This document shows, one piece after another, positions 27,870 through 34,997 of a DNA stretch of 44,577 bases (within the stretch, counting starts at the first letter, position 1; every line of letters starts with the position of its first letter). A program made the translations under genes and the position numbers. Origin of the DNA: Bryobacterales bacterium (lineage in GTDB: Bacteria; Acidobacteriota; Terriglobia; Bryobacterales; Bryobacteraceae); the NCBI GenBank assembly GCA_025463005.1, contig JAOAPR010000202.1, forward strand, positions 1 through 44,577, written 5' to 3'. The notes below the pieces were generated by a model. That model was given only the letters and a program-made list of their open reading frames with translations. It searched no databases and was not told where the DNA came from.

Positions 27870-29060
27870 TCACGTTCGCATCTCGTAGACGTCCAGTGTA
27901 AGGCGACCGTTCGAAACTCTCAGCATCTCTGGATTTGTAATTGCGAGACTCTCGCAGTTCAAGAGGTTCTCATGTTTTGTGCGGAAATAGCGAATTTGGG
28001 AAAGCGGTGGCAACGCGGCACCAGAGAGGTCAATCTCGATGGCGATCCGATCATCATTGTGCACGATGCTGGTTTCTCCCAGATTGAATTGCTCGACCGT
28101 GGCCGGACGCTCGGTAGCGGTCTGCGTGGGTTCGCCGTAACCGAACACTCGAGGTGAACTGATGATCTGCGCAACAAGGCGAGCCTTTCCCTCCAGTCCG
28201 ATCTCCAAAACCCTCTCGCCGCACAAATCAACCATCTCTGGGCGAACGCGAACGCCGAAACGAATTGTGCGGGTGTCCTCCCTGGCCAACAGGTTTAGCG
28301 TGTCGAGTTGGGAAGAAGCAGCGTTGAAGACTGATTGCAGCACGGCGTGCCGCCGAAGCTCTTGGACTAGGACCCCTGGGTCGATATTCTGAAAGCTCTG
28401 AGGAGCGAACCCTACACTAACGTTCACATCGGAATACTGGTAGTAGTACAAGATCAACGCGACTTGGTCGCCCCAGTTCGCCACTTCCTGTTCGGTGAGG
28501 TGTTTCAGGTCGCGTAAATGGACTCGATAGCGCGCAGCCTTAAGTTGGGCACCTTTTGTGAATCCAGCCGAGGCGACCGCAATGATCGTATCCGCTCCAA
28601 GCGACTGCCGACGACCCATGAGTTCTTCGATCCACTTAACGTTCTGTCGGTTACGTGACAGCCGACATTCGATGATCGTCAGCTTGCCGTTCCGGCGGAC
28701 CGTGATATCGATTTGGCGTAATCGTTCAGGATTGTCGGGATCAGGAATATGATCGTTCCACGTCACATCATCATGTGAGCGTTCAAGTAACTCGTGGATG
28801 CGGTGGATTTGTCGTTCGAGTGCTTCTGACGTCTCCATACGTTTGCTCAGACGACCGTCATCGTTACTTCTATTGTCTCCGAAGGTGGCTTTCTGAGCCG
28901 AGAGTTTAATCCCCGACCGGCTGTGCACGTCGATTAAACGACGGTAGTTGTCAGCCGTGATCAGAATAGGCGTGTCTGCCTCGGAAGCCTGGCGCGCCGC
29001 AGCCGAGAGGTGAACGCTCAGCTCGAAATCGGCCTTTCCTACGAGTTCCCAGCGAGTCAA
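27870..29060 (-). CDS. Restriction-endonuclease-like (PD-(D/E)xK superfamily) protein
   Basis: 396 residues from a TTG start at 29060 that has no clear ribosome site; METSEAL (residue 75) is an alternative start. Residues 112-200 look like the Mrr-type nuclease core: RQIDITVRRNG (D118), LTIIECRLSRN (E131-C-R133), ELMGRRQSLGADTIIAVASA and GFTKGAQLKAA. In active members the last motif residue is lysine (ExK); here it is arginine, so activity is doubtful. The C-terminal 180 residues are not recognised. No methyltransferase is nearby. Possible island defence gene. Confidence 0.65.
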   Translation of the reverse strand: MTRWELVGKADFELSVHLSAAARQASEADTPILITADNYRRLIDVHSRSGIKLSAQKATFGDNRSNDDGRLSKRMETSEALERQIHRIHELLERSHDDVTWNDHIPDPDNPERLRQIDITVRRNGKLTIIECRLSRNRQNVKWIEELMGRRQSLGADTIIAVASAGFTKGAQLKAARYRVHLRDLKHLTEQEVANWGDQVALILYYYQYSDVNVSVGFAPQSFQNIDPGVLVQELRRHAVLQSVFNAASSQLDTLNLLAREDTRTIRFGVRVRPEMVDLCGERVLEIGLEGKARLVAQIISSPRVFGYGEPTQTATERPATVEQFNLGETSIVHNDDRIAIEIDLSGAALPPLSQIRYFRTKHENLLNCESLAITNPEMLRVSNGRLTLDVYEMRT

Positions 29061-29156
29061 GCCACTCGACCCGAATCCACTATCGCCCTTCGTTCTATGC
29101 CCGCAAAGCGGGCAATCGATTTCGACCGGTGGTCGGAACCGGGATCATCCCGGAAG

Positions 29157-29525
29157 TCACGGCGCGCACCCCGCGCGCTCCGTCTTATCCTTAAGCTTCG
29201 CCTCGGCCGTGGTCTGCCATTGCAAGTTGCTTGCAGCGTCGGCGCCGCCGCATGCCAGCGGAGTCTTGTGATCTACAACGTAGCCCCTGCACCCGCCCGA
29301 AGTCTTACCGGTGGCCGGACATGGATTCGACGCCTGGAAGTTCCGTTTCGCGGACGCGTTGCGGACATTCTTCAGCGAGCTATGATCGACCGCGGGATGC
29401 TTCGTCACCTTGTAGGTATTCGTGACGTGCGACGGCTTGGGATGCGATGAACTGGAGTGTGAACCCTTAGCCGTGACGATCGTCGGAAGGAATGCAATTA
29501 GGATGAAAGCGGCGAGACGGTTCAT
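29157..29525 (-). CDS. Secreted HNH-type nuclease-like protein
   Basis: 122 residues with a signal peptide (MNRLAAFILIAFLPTIVTA), a Ser/His/Lys-rich linker and a C-terminal HNH-like module: FQASNPCPATGKTSGGCRGY, VVDHKTPLACGGADAASNLQ and WQTTAEAKLKDKTE. The DH dyad, the downstream N and the paired cysteines fit small exported HNH nucleases common in soil bacteria and prophages. It precedes the restriction-like gene on the same strand. Confidence 0.75.
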   Translation of the reverse strand: MNRLAAFILIAFLPTIVTAKGSHSSSSHPKPSHVTNTYKVTKHPAVDHSSLKNVRNASAKRNFQASNPCPATGKTSGGCRGYVVDHKTPLACGGADAASNLQWQTTAEAKLKDKTERAGCAP

Positions 29526-29636
29526 GGCGACCAGATCTATGCTACCAACTGCTGCACCCGCTATCGCTCAACGCTGGCCGGCTTCAGGACCTCATAGCGA
29601 GAATTGAAAGATCGAACTGGCGTGAAGGGCATGGTG

Positions 29637-30059
29637 CTAGTCCCTCTGCGGCGCAACGTCCACTTTGCCGAATCGTTCGTCGCTGATTTTGCGCCTGTAG
29701 GGTTCAAGCAGTGCTTCGACCTCGGCCGGGCTGGCCCCTCTGATTTGTTCGCCAAAAGCCATCATTGCCACACAGAACCAGATGTGCGCGTTTTCCGGCT
29801 GTGCGCAGATGGCGGTCACCCCTTTCGAGATCTCGCCGTATGTGGCGTCCGGCACCGTGCTCTCGGCTTGTTGCACCGCCTCGAAGATTTTCTGCATCTC
29901 GATGAACCCGATGACGAAGTTTATGCGCTCCGGCTCCGACGGCCGCGCATTCCAGAAGCTGCAGTTGAGGAGCCCGCCCGTTTTCTGGATTTCAGGGATC
30001 TGGGCCGCGCTTGGAAGCTGGGCGGCCAGCGCGATCAGGCAGGCCAGAATCAGTTTCAT
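29637..30059 (-). CDS. Secreted hypothetical protein
   Basis: 140 residues, signal peptide MKLILACLIALAAQLPSAAQ, then a compact helical domain with three cysteines (LLNCSFW, TAICAQP, IWFCVAM). GAGGGG precedes the ATG. The size and the helices FVIGFIEMQKIFEAVQQAES suggest a small periplasmic protein. Upstream neighbour of the secreted HNH gene and possibly co-transcribed with it. Not recognised. Confidence 0.6.
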   Translation of the reverse strand: MKLILACLIALAAQLPSAAQIPEIQKTGGLLNCSFWNARPSEPERINFVIGFIEMQKIFEAVQQAESTVPDATYGEISKGVTAICAQPENAHIWFCVAMMAFGEQIRGASPAEVEALLEPYRRKISDERFGKVDVAPQRD

Positions 30060-30133
30060 GCTTTCCCCTCGTCAGTTTTGGGCCTGGGCTTTAACGGCCC
30101 TGGAAGCCGCGCGCGGGAACTCCGCACCCTCAC

Positions 30134-30247
30134 TCAGCAGCCACGCTCTCGCTTGTGTTGCTCAAGAGCGAGACGAGTCGCGTCGCGAGCGTTCCTGGCG
30201 TCATTCCCCAGCCCGCGTAAGTGATGGTATTCCGCTCTGGATGCCAT
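30134..30247 (-). CDS. 'HGC-tail' helical family protein (copy 4, short)
   Basis: 37 residues from ATG 30247: MASRAEYHHLRGLGNDARNA, RDATRLALEQHKRERGC, then stop. The end matches the other three copies (SEAARLELERHVREHGC, YEDSRQKLDAHIANHGC, ERAFGALAQHCKEHGC). The frame is open upstream with TTG codons in reach, so the true start may be earlier, or this copy has lost its N-terminal half. It lies 26 bases after the preceding gene. Confidence 0.45.
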   Translation of the reverse strand: MASRAEYHHLRGLGNDARNARDATRLALEQHKRERGC

Positions 30248-30273
30248 GCCGTGCAACCGCCCGGCGGGCAAAT

Positions 30274-30558
30274 CTACCGGACCCTGAGGGTAGTGGGAAT
30301 GTGCGATCTTAGCCTGTGGCTTTCGTAAAGATCCTGGGTTTGAGCCCGCGAGGTAAACAACTCGGCCAGCAACCGCTGGGATTCCCTCGACTCTTCGACG
30401 CTTGAGAAACCGTTCTCGCGTTTCCCGTTCTCGCGAAGCAGCGCCATTAAGTTGGTAAGGAGCAGGTTGGCATTTTCCAGCGCCCGCCGCCTCTGGCCAT
30501 TCGGCTTGAGATGTTCCAGAACGCGGTCGATCGAGCCAGCGATGTCTGGCGGGGTCAC
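30274..30558 (-). CDS. Small helical hypothetical protein
   Basis: 94 residues, soluble, helical, charged: VLEHLKPNGQRRRALENANL then LLTNLMALLRENGKR. The ATG overlaps the stop of the upstream GGKAR gene (ATGA), so they are translationally coupled. No known family recognised. Confidence 0.55.
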   Translation of the reverse strand: MTPPDIAGSIDRVLEHLKPNGQRRRALENANLLLTNLMALLRENGKRENGFSSVEESRESQRLLAELFTSRAQTQDLYESHRLRSHIPTTLRVR

Positions 30559-30743
30559 TTGCCCTTCTTGCCGCGCGACAGGTTCTTCGGCGCGTGTAGC
30601 TTGTCCCCGCGCACCTTCAGGGGCTCATCCTGCAGCTTCGCTTGGCCCCAGCGAGCCGCGGCGCCTTTCTTGGCGAGCTCCTTACGCTGTCGCTCGGTCA
30701 GGCTGGCCATGCGTGCCTTGCCGCCTTTCTTTCCGCCTGTCAA
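30555..30743 (-). CDS. Small basic GGKAR-motif protein (copy 1)
   Basis: Up to 62 residues, very rich in Lys/Arg, with GGKARMASLTERQRKELAKK and GAAARWGQ. The same pattern occurs in copy 2 at 34998 (GGKARAAKMTAKQRSAAASK, AVKARWKK). This Lys/Arg/Ala helix resembles DNA-binding tails of histone-like or phage proteins. The start is unclear: TTG at 30743 lies inside an inverted repeat shared with 32.8 kb, and ATG at 30710 would remove the GGKAR motif. The 5' end may therefore be rearranged. Confidence 0.55.
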   Translation of the reverse strand: MTGGKKGGKARMASLTERQRKELAKKGAAARWGQAKLQDEPLKVRGDKLHAPKNLSRGKKGK

Positions 30744-30996
30744 CGCAGCGGGAGATATGTTTCATTGATCCACTGCCGCGCCGGGGCAGCGCGAAAACGG
30801 CCCGGTGCAAAGCAACCAAGGGCTTGATACAATCTTTCGACCACAAGACAGCTTTGGTGTTGACCTCCCACGCGGCGAGTTGGTTAAACCTTACGACTCG
30901 CCGCGCCCCTTCCTGGATTCCCGTTACGTAGGGATAGTGGCCAAATGCAGATCGGGAATCTACGGGCAGGTAACGGTCAATCATGGTATCCGACAT
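30682..30996 (-). CDS. Hypothetical protein with possibly altered 3' end
   Basis: From ATG 30996: MSDTMIDRYLPVDSRSAFGH, YPYVTGIQEGARRVVRFNQL and AAWEVNTKAVLW, with a composition (W, Y, F, balanced charges) typical of real coding sequence. After about residue 80 the frame runs through the shared inverted repeat and into the GGKAR gene's DNA, so the natural end was probably lost by recombination. No family recognised. Confidence 0.4.
   Translation of the reverse strand: MSDTMIDRYLPVDSRSAFGHYPYVTGIQEGARRVVRFNQLAAWEVNTKAVLWSKDCIKPLVALHRAVFALPRRGSGSMKHISRCVDRRKERRQGTHGQPDRATA
30736..30770. repeat. Inverted repeat, left copy (partner 32803-32836)
   Basis: The plus strand here matches the minus strand of 32836-32803 over about 34 bases with one substitution and a 2-base AT insertion. 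At 32.8 kb the sequence is the end of the HNH gene plus the start of the next; here it lies at the GGKAR gene boundary. It suggests past recombination between the two loci. Confidence 0.65.
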
Positions 30997-31238
30997 ATAG
31001 TCCGTCAAGGAACTTCATTTCCACAAGTTTTTCAACGGGTTTTTTTCCCAGATTGCGTGACTCACGCGGCTGCCTTTGCGGACGCACGACGGTGCTAATA
31101 TCTACTGGGGCCGGGGAGTAGTCGGAGGAGACGTGAGGTGCAGAACGCGCCCGCGCTGGCTACGCGACCGGCCCTAACCCGATTGCGAGTAGCCCGGCAT
31201 CACTTAGATGGCAAACTTTGACCTGCTAGGATGGTCGA

Positions 31239-31412
31239 TTGGCAAAAGAAGTCCCCGATCCGAAGCCGGAAACGCCAAACCCAACGCATTGGATGAAAGA
31301 CGGTAAGCCAGCGTGCGGGGCAAATATGACGTTCTGGTCATCGTTCAGCGGGCCAGAGTTTGCCACCTGCGAAGAGTGTCTAAGGATTCGCTCAGAGAGC
31401 GACTCAAAGTAA
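31239..31412 (+). CDS. Small cysteine-rich (zinc-binding-like) protein
   Basis: 57 residues from TTG 31239 (an AGGATGG site stands just before it): MAKEVPDPKPETPNPTHWMK, DGKPACGANMTFWSSFSGPE and FATCEECLRIRSESDSK. H-x9-C and a CxxC pair suggest a small zinc knuckle. It ends one base before the GTG of the next gene (TAAGGTG), so the two form an operon. Confidence 0.5.
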   Translation: MAKEVPDPKPETPNPTHWMKDGKPACGANMTFWSSFSGPEFATCEECLRIRSESDSK

Positions 31413-31413
31413 G

Positions 31414-31623
31414 GTGCCGTGTCACGAAAGAAACCGGCTGCTCACTCTCTACAAGGCCGAAGTTACGCGTTACGCAGAGGCCGTTGACAGCTTAAAGCTC
31501 ATCCGAGGGAAGACACTTAAGCCAGATTACGTTCACATGCTGTCGCTTTCGGATGAAGCTAGAATGGCGTCTGAAGCGGCCCGCCTTGAGCTTGAGCGAC
31601 ACGTCAGAGAGCATGGCTGTTGA
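31414..31623 (+). CDS. 'HGC-tail' helical family protein (copy 1)
   Basis: 69 residues from GTG 31414: RNRLLTLYKAEVTRYAEAVD, then LSLSDEARMASEAARLELER and HVREHGC. The build is two helices ending in a strictly placed HGC. Copies 2 and 3 are at 41294 and 41554 and a short copy 4 at 30134. Sequences between copies differ greatly, but length, the conserved E/R..C/R-x-E start and the HxxEHGC end agree. Function unknown. Confidence 0.6.
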   Translation: MPCHERNRLLTLYKAEVTRYAEAVDSLKLIRGKTLKPDYVHMLSLSDEARMASEAARLELERHVREHGC

Positions 31624-31877
31624 GCGCCGAATCGAACAGGGGCGTATACTCCAAGGTGTTGTGGAAGTTTACAAGCGGGAGACCAAGCGCGTAATCTGGC
31701 GTCTCCGCAATCGGCAACTCAGCATTGCGACGGTGCATCGCTCGTTTAGACCCTCCTCTCGCAAAGCTGATCCCCAAGCTACAACCAGGGCAACTCGACG
31801 AGTTACGGGCCGTCATGCTGGCGAACAACGAAAGGGTCATGGCGGAAATGGAACGGTGGGCATCCGTTAGTGGCTGA
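31613..31877 (+). pseudogene. Hypothetical small helical protein, probably frameshifted
   Basis: ATG 31613 overlaps the end of the HGC gene and opens MAVERRIEQGRILQGVVEVY then KRETKRVIWRL. Another frame then reads RRCIARLDPPLAKLIPKLQP, GQLDELRAVMLANNERVMAE and MERWASVSG to a stop at 31877. The second half has strong coding character but no start codon of its own, so a shift around 31700 is likely. Not recognised. Confidence 0.4.
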
Positions 31878-32127
31878 AACAGGGTTTTGGCATTGGGTTC
31901 GCCTGTTGATTGAGAATTGGAAGCAGCTCCGTCTTGCGCGGCGGTTCATTCAGCCCCGGCCCCGATACCGTCGCCGCCGTCATTAGAACCGCCTAAAGCG
32001 GGCGTGTTTGCACCTGTCATCCCGGTGATTACCTATTAACTCGTGTACGCTGTATTGCGTGCACTGGTCGGAGCTTCGCGAGCGCTTGAGACTGCAGCCG
32101 CGCCCGCGCCTAGCTTTGGGGCTTCCT
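31878..32127. other. Stretch with no recognised gene
   Basis: About 250 bases between the frameshifted gene and the zinc-ribbon relic. Short open frames without ribosome sites only. Confidence 0.35.
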
Positions 32128-32250
32128 TCATTCGCTCGGGCTACGGATCGGTCGCCAGATCCCTGCGCGCGCATTAACCCTGGGGTTCGGAGCCTCGATG
32201 GGTTCGACCAACTCACCGCAGTTTTCGCAGCGAACTTCCGTGGAAGATAT
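32128..32250 (-). pseudogene. Start-less CxxCG fragment
   Basis: After a TAA at 32253, the minus strand reads SSTEVRCENCGELVEPIEAP, NPRVNARAGIWRPIRSPSE, then TGA. CENCGE..EP is a typical half zinc ribbon, and the text looks coded, but there is no start codon after the upstream stop. Probably a relic of another small zinc-binding protein. Confidence 0.3.
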
Positions 32251-32276
32251 TTACTGCTGATGCGCGCGAGAGAATC

Positions 32277-32579
32277 CTACGCGCCGTCGGAGCCTTGAAC
32301 CTTTACTAACTTGTTGTACAAGCCAAGAATCAACAGGGTCGGTGCCCACTGACCCACAAAGGTGGCGGCTTTGCCGCGGCCGGTCAGTGCCAAGCCTAGC
32401 GAAATTCCCATTGACCCAAGCGCGGTCCACAAGAATGTGTCGGATGGCAGCTTCGCAGTCTGTTGTTCAATTGTTCGCGCAACCTTGCCTTCTCGGTGCT
32501 CCGGCCGGGGGCTGGTGCGTGGCTCATCGGCAATGCCGTGCTCCATGGCGTCGGTCATCGCGTCTTTCATGTTATGCAT
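32277..32579 (-). CDS. Conserved small membrane protein
   Basis: 100 residues. The N-terminal 45 are polar (DEPRTSPRPEHREGKVARTI), then EQQTAKLPSDTFLWTALGSM leads into two hydrophobic segments (GISLGLALTG and FVGQWAPTLLILGLYNKLVK). I recall near-identical small proteins in acidobacterial genomes, annotated only as hypothetical. Two ATG codons (M1, M4) could start it; GAGGAA lies upstream. Confidence 0.65.
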   Translation of the reverse strand: MHNMKDAMTDAMEHGIADEPRTSPRPEHREGKVARTIEQQTAKLPSDTFLWTALGSMGISLGLALTGRGKAATFVGQWAPTLLILGLYNKLVKVQGSDGA

Positions 32580-32691
32580 ACTACGCTACGTTCCTCTTCG
32601 TCTAGTTCGAGTCAGATGCCGCTCACCTGTTTCGCAAAATTAAACCCCGATTGCGCCACCGGTGGCGTTGGATGGAAGGGATCGAAAGACG

Positions 32692-32808
32692 CTATCTGAT
32701 GACCCTCCGTAGACGTTCAACACGCTCCCGGTGCTTCCGCGCCAGGATCCGGCGCAGCAACACGGCAGCCAAGGCGAGCGAGCTCACGCCGATGATAGCA
32801 GCGATCAA
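32692..32808 (-). CDS. Tiny membrane protein overlapping the HNH gene
   Basis: 38 residues from TTG 32808, which overlaps the HNH stop (TTGA): IAAIIGVSSLALAAVLLRRI, then LARKHRERVERLRRVIR. One membrane helix and a strongly basic tail. GGGAG stands eight bases before the TTG, inside the HNH gene. The size and shape resemble small phage membrane peptides, but no function can be assigned. Confidence 0.45.
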   Translation of the reverse strand: MIAAIIGVSSLALAAVLLRRILARKHRERVERLRRVIR

Positions 32809-32836
32809 TGAAACATCTCCCGCTGCGTCGACAGGA
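32803..32836. repeat. Inverted repeat, right copy (partner 30736-30770)
   Basis: Covers the last codons of the HNH gene and the ribosome site and start of the tiny membrane gene. The opposite-strand copy at 30.75 kb has one substitution and an inserted AT. Confidence 0.65.
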
Positions 32837-33236
32837 AGGGCCGGAGGGCGTTCTGGTAGCTTTCGAACTGGCTGCGCATCGTCGCCTTGAAGCGAACGTC
32901 TTCCAGCGCGCGATTGCAGGCGGAACAGACGAGCCACGTGGCCTCTGGTTCGTTTCTGTAGCGGTTCACCCAATGATCGAATTCGGCGCCCGGTAGCTTG
33001 CCCTCTTCGTTGCACACCTCGGTTTCCTGGCAGGCCGGGCACAGGCCATTCCTCCGAAGCCAGACGACCCGACAATGGAGCATCCGCGCGAAGGGAGTCA
33101 ACGGCCGGCGCTGAACCGGAAGACTGGCGGCGATCTGTGCGACGGTGGCCGCTACGAAAGAAAGATCATGGCGAAGCTGATCGAGGCCGGGGCTTTCGTC
33201 CTCGCTTATCAGCAGATCAAGCTGGTTTTCGAGCAT
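32805..33236 (-). CDS. HNH endonuclease-like protein
   Basis: 143 residues from ATG 33236. A helical N-terminal region (LDQLRHDLSFVAATVAQIAA) precedes the module CRVVWLRRNGLCPACQE, GAEFDHWVNRYRNEPEATWL and VCSACNRALEDVRF. The paired CPxC/CxxC zinc cage, the DH of FDHW and the N of CNR fit an HNH fold of the zinc-stabilised type. Two motif histidines are not obvious. The frame is open upstream, but that part is a shadow of the 33320-33619 gene. Last soluble gene of the operon from 34871. Confidence 0.65.
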   Translation of the reverse strand: MLENQLDLLISEDESPGLDQLRHDLSFVAATVAQIAASLPVQRRPLTPFARMLHCRVVWLRRNGLCPACQETEVCNEEGKLPGAEFDHWVNRYRNEPEATWLVCSACNRALEDVRFKATMRSQFESYQNALRPFLSTQREMFH

Positions 33237-33319
33237 GTAGAATTGTGCGGCAGAACGGCGGGATTTGTCACGCGCGGATATCGGAAGTGGTTGAAACGGG
33301 GACGGTTGACCCTGGGAAT

Positions 33320-33619
33320 TCAGGCGGCGTTGATATCGGAATCTACGGAGGTTATCGCCTCGCGGGCTTGTTCGAGTGCGGCGATCACGCCGGTACGAAG
33401 GGCGGCGCAGGCGCGCTGGTACTTCATGCCTTCGGCGAGGATGGTCAGATCGATGATTCGCTCTGACAGGCCGAATCGGCGCGCTAAGATTGCGGAGAGT
33501 TCCTGCGGCGTTCCTGCGGCAGCCAAGTCGCAAGCCTGCTCCCAGATGAGCTTTCGAACATCCGGGAGAGGCAGGCGAGAACGTCGGCCCGTTTCCGAAC
33601 CGGCAGGTTTGCGGGTCAT
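33320..33619 (-). CDS. Small hypothetical protein
   Basis: 99 residues: basic N-terminus (MTRKPAGSETGRRSRLPLPD), then a helical body VRKLIWEQACDLAAAGTPQE and LSAILARRFGLSERIIDLTI that could be a helix-turn-helix-like fold (RFGLSERIID). Its ATG overlaps the upstream stop (ATGA, 33616-33619). It may be a small DNA-binding protein, but this is only a guess from composition. Confidence 0.55.
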   Translation of the reverse strand: MTRKPAGSETGRRSRLPLPDVRKLIWEQACDLAAAGTPQELSAILARRFGLSERIIDLTILAEGMKYQRACAALRTGVIAALEQAREAITSVDSDINAA

Positions 33620-33846
33620 GCAGGCGGCTTCCTGGGTTTGACGAGAGGAGGCCTGCCGGCGGCCGGCCTCATCGTGGGATTAGCCTCTAAATACCGGACC
33701 AGCTCGCGTTGACGCTTGCGTTTGAACTTGCGTATAAGTTGGATGTATTCTTCGGCCTCTTTCAACCAATCGAGGCGGTCCTCTAGGGTGAGTTCCGGTT
33801 CTGCCGGTTTATCAACGATAAACAGCCGAGGTTTCTCCGTAGCCAT
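33616..33846 (-). CDS. Small charged hypothetical protein
   Basis: 76 residues: acidic helix LTLEDRLDWLKEAEEYIQLI followed by a basic stretch RKFKRKRQRELVRYLEANPT and a Pro/Lys-rich tail. It lies seven bases after the 33854-34438 gene and overlaps the next by four. Not recognised. Confidence 0.55.
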   Translation of the reverse strand: MATEKPRLFIVDKPAEPELTLEDRLDWLKEAEEYIQLIRKFKRKRQRELVRYLEANPTMRPAAGRPPLVKPRKPPA

Positions 33847-33853
33847 GATGAAT

Positions 33854-34438
33854 TCAGGCAGTCTTTCCGTGGCGTTTCCGCGCGCGCTGTCTCTTCGCGG
33901 GCTTGCTAGTGATGGCAGGCTCGGGGGATGTTTCCGGCTCTGCCGGCGGTGCGGGAAAGAGCTTCGGATGCTGCTCTTTCATGTTGTAGGCGTCGTCCAC
34001 GTAGTCCCAAAAGGTGGCGATGCTGTGAGCGATCGCGCCCAGTTCTTGCCGCGGATCTCCGTCATTGCAGGCGAATGGCCCCTCCATGGTCACTTCGTAT
34101 AGCAGATTTTGGACGACCTCATAAACCCAGTTCCCTCCGGACTGGTGCGAATTCTCGCCGGCGTTCAGTAAGTCGATCAAGGCGCTGACTAAGGCCAACT
34201 TATTGGCGTCGAGTTCTACCAGATTTCGCGTCACATTTCCAAGCGTGTTCTGTTCAGTATGTATTTTGCGCAACCTGGTTCGACGCTCAATATCTTCCTC
34301 TGGCCGCTTTCCACCGGTCGTCATTGGCACATCTTCGGCGAGTCCCGCGAAGTAGTAGAAGTTGTCCGCGTCTTGCTCGTCCATTTCCAGGAAGCGCTCT
34401 TTACCTCTGTGGTGTACGGTGATTCCGTTCTCAGGCAT
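33854..34438 (-). CDS. Hypothetical protein with basic C-terminal tail
   Basis: 194 residues from ATG 34438: DEQDADNFYYFAGLAEDVPM, then a helical core KLALVSALIDLLNAGEN and SIATFWDYVDDAYNMKEQHP, and a tail rich in Pro/Lys/Arg (KPAKRQRARKRHGKTA). The start overlaps the previous gene by eight bases. Length and composition fit a phage- or island-encoded cytoplasmic protein; no family recognised. Confidence 0.55.
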   Translation of the reverse strand: MPENGITVHHRGKERFLEMDEQDADNFYYFAGLAEDVPMTTGGKRPEEDIERRTRLRKIHTEQNTLGNVTRNLVELDANKLALVSALIDLLNAGENSHQSGGNWVYEVVQNLLYEVTMEGPFACNDGDPRQELGAIAHSIATFWDYVDDAYNMKEQHPKLFPAPPAEPETSPEPAITSKPAKRQRARKRHGKTA

Positions 34439-34871
34439 GGGCCACCTCCTGGACGGCGATGCCGCGCATCTTGGCGAGGTGGGCCTTGAGTGCAATGAAC
34501 TCTTCGCGGGTGAGTTCCACGTCCTGCGTTTCACAGTGCTGGTTAGGCGCCGTCATTATGAGCGCGTATCCGTGCGGATCGGGCGTGTACTTCGTCCAGT
34601 CTCGCCTCCAATCTGGTTTATGGACCTGAAGCGGTTCGGTCTGCTCAAAAACGTCGAGTCCGGCGATAAGAGCACCGTGCGGGTCTTCGTCGGTGAATTC
34701 GCGCAGTGGATTCAACCCTCCCTCGGTCGTCACCGAGAGTCGTCCTGATTCGATTTCGACTCCTTCGAGTTCGATTCTGCGGCGAATTCCGATCGCCGCC
34801 TTATAAGCAATCTTGTAGGGCTCCAAGACGGACTTCAATTCCGCCTGGGTGATTCGTTTCTTCGCCTGCAC
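34431..34871 (-). CDS. Hypothetical protein, first gene of the island minus-strand operon
   Basis: 146 residues. An in-frame ATG lies at 34919, but GTG 34871 is preferred: AAGGAG stands seven bases before it and the -10 element of the promoter ends only 11 bases before the ATG. The protein reads VQAKKRITQAELKSVLEPYK, IAYKAAIGIRRRIELEGVEI, and ends LTREEFIALKAHLAKMRGIA. No domain recognised. Confidence 0.55.
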   Translation of the reverse strand: MQAKKRITQAELKSVLEPYKIAYKAAIGIRRRIELEGVEIESGRLSVTTEGGLNPLREFTDEDPHGALIAGLDVFEQTEPLQVHKPDWRRDWTKYTPDPHGYALIMTAPNQHCETQDVELTREEFIALKAHLAKMRGIAVQEVAHA

Positions 34872-34930
34872 TTGGTTTCTCCTTTGTGAGTGAAAAGTGC
34901 TCGCCTCTGATGGCGGCATGTATGTGGTAG

Positions 34931-34960
34931 AGTGTACACGTAGGGCCTACGTATAGTCAA
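34931..34960 (-). promoter_or_regulatory. Promoter of the minus-strand operon with operator in its spacer
   Basis: On the minus strand TTGACT (34960-34955) and TACACT (34936-34931) are 18 bases apart. The spacer holds a 15-base palindrome ACGTAGGGCCTACGT (34938-34952, as read on the plus strand), seven-base arms around one centre base. A repressor there would block RNA polymerase. Confidence 0.6.
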
Positions 34961-34971
34961 GAGCCATTCTA

Positions 34972-34981
34972 AGGGCCTACG
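34972..34981. promoter_or_regulatory. Second operator-like half site
   Basis: AGGGCCTACG at 34972-34981 repeats exactly the right part of the palindrome (34942-34951), 30 bases away, about three helical turns, so both would face the same side of the DNA. It lies between the divergent starts at 34871 and 34998. Confidence 0.45.
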
Positions 34982-34997
34982 GAATACCCTTCAGGGA

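Noticed and set aside
27232-27888. 218-codon plus-strand frame opposite zinc-ribbon copy 2
   Set aside because: Arg/Pro-rich shadow of minus-strand coding relics; no start signal.
32059-32298. 79-codon plus-strand frame
   Set aside because: Opposite a better-supported minus-strand zinc-ribbon relic and without a ribosome site.
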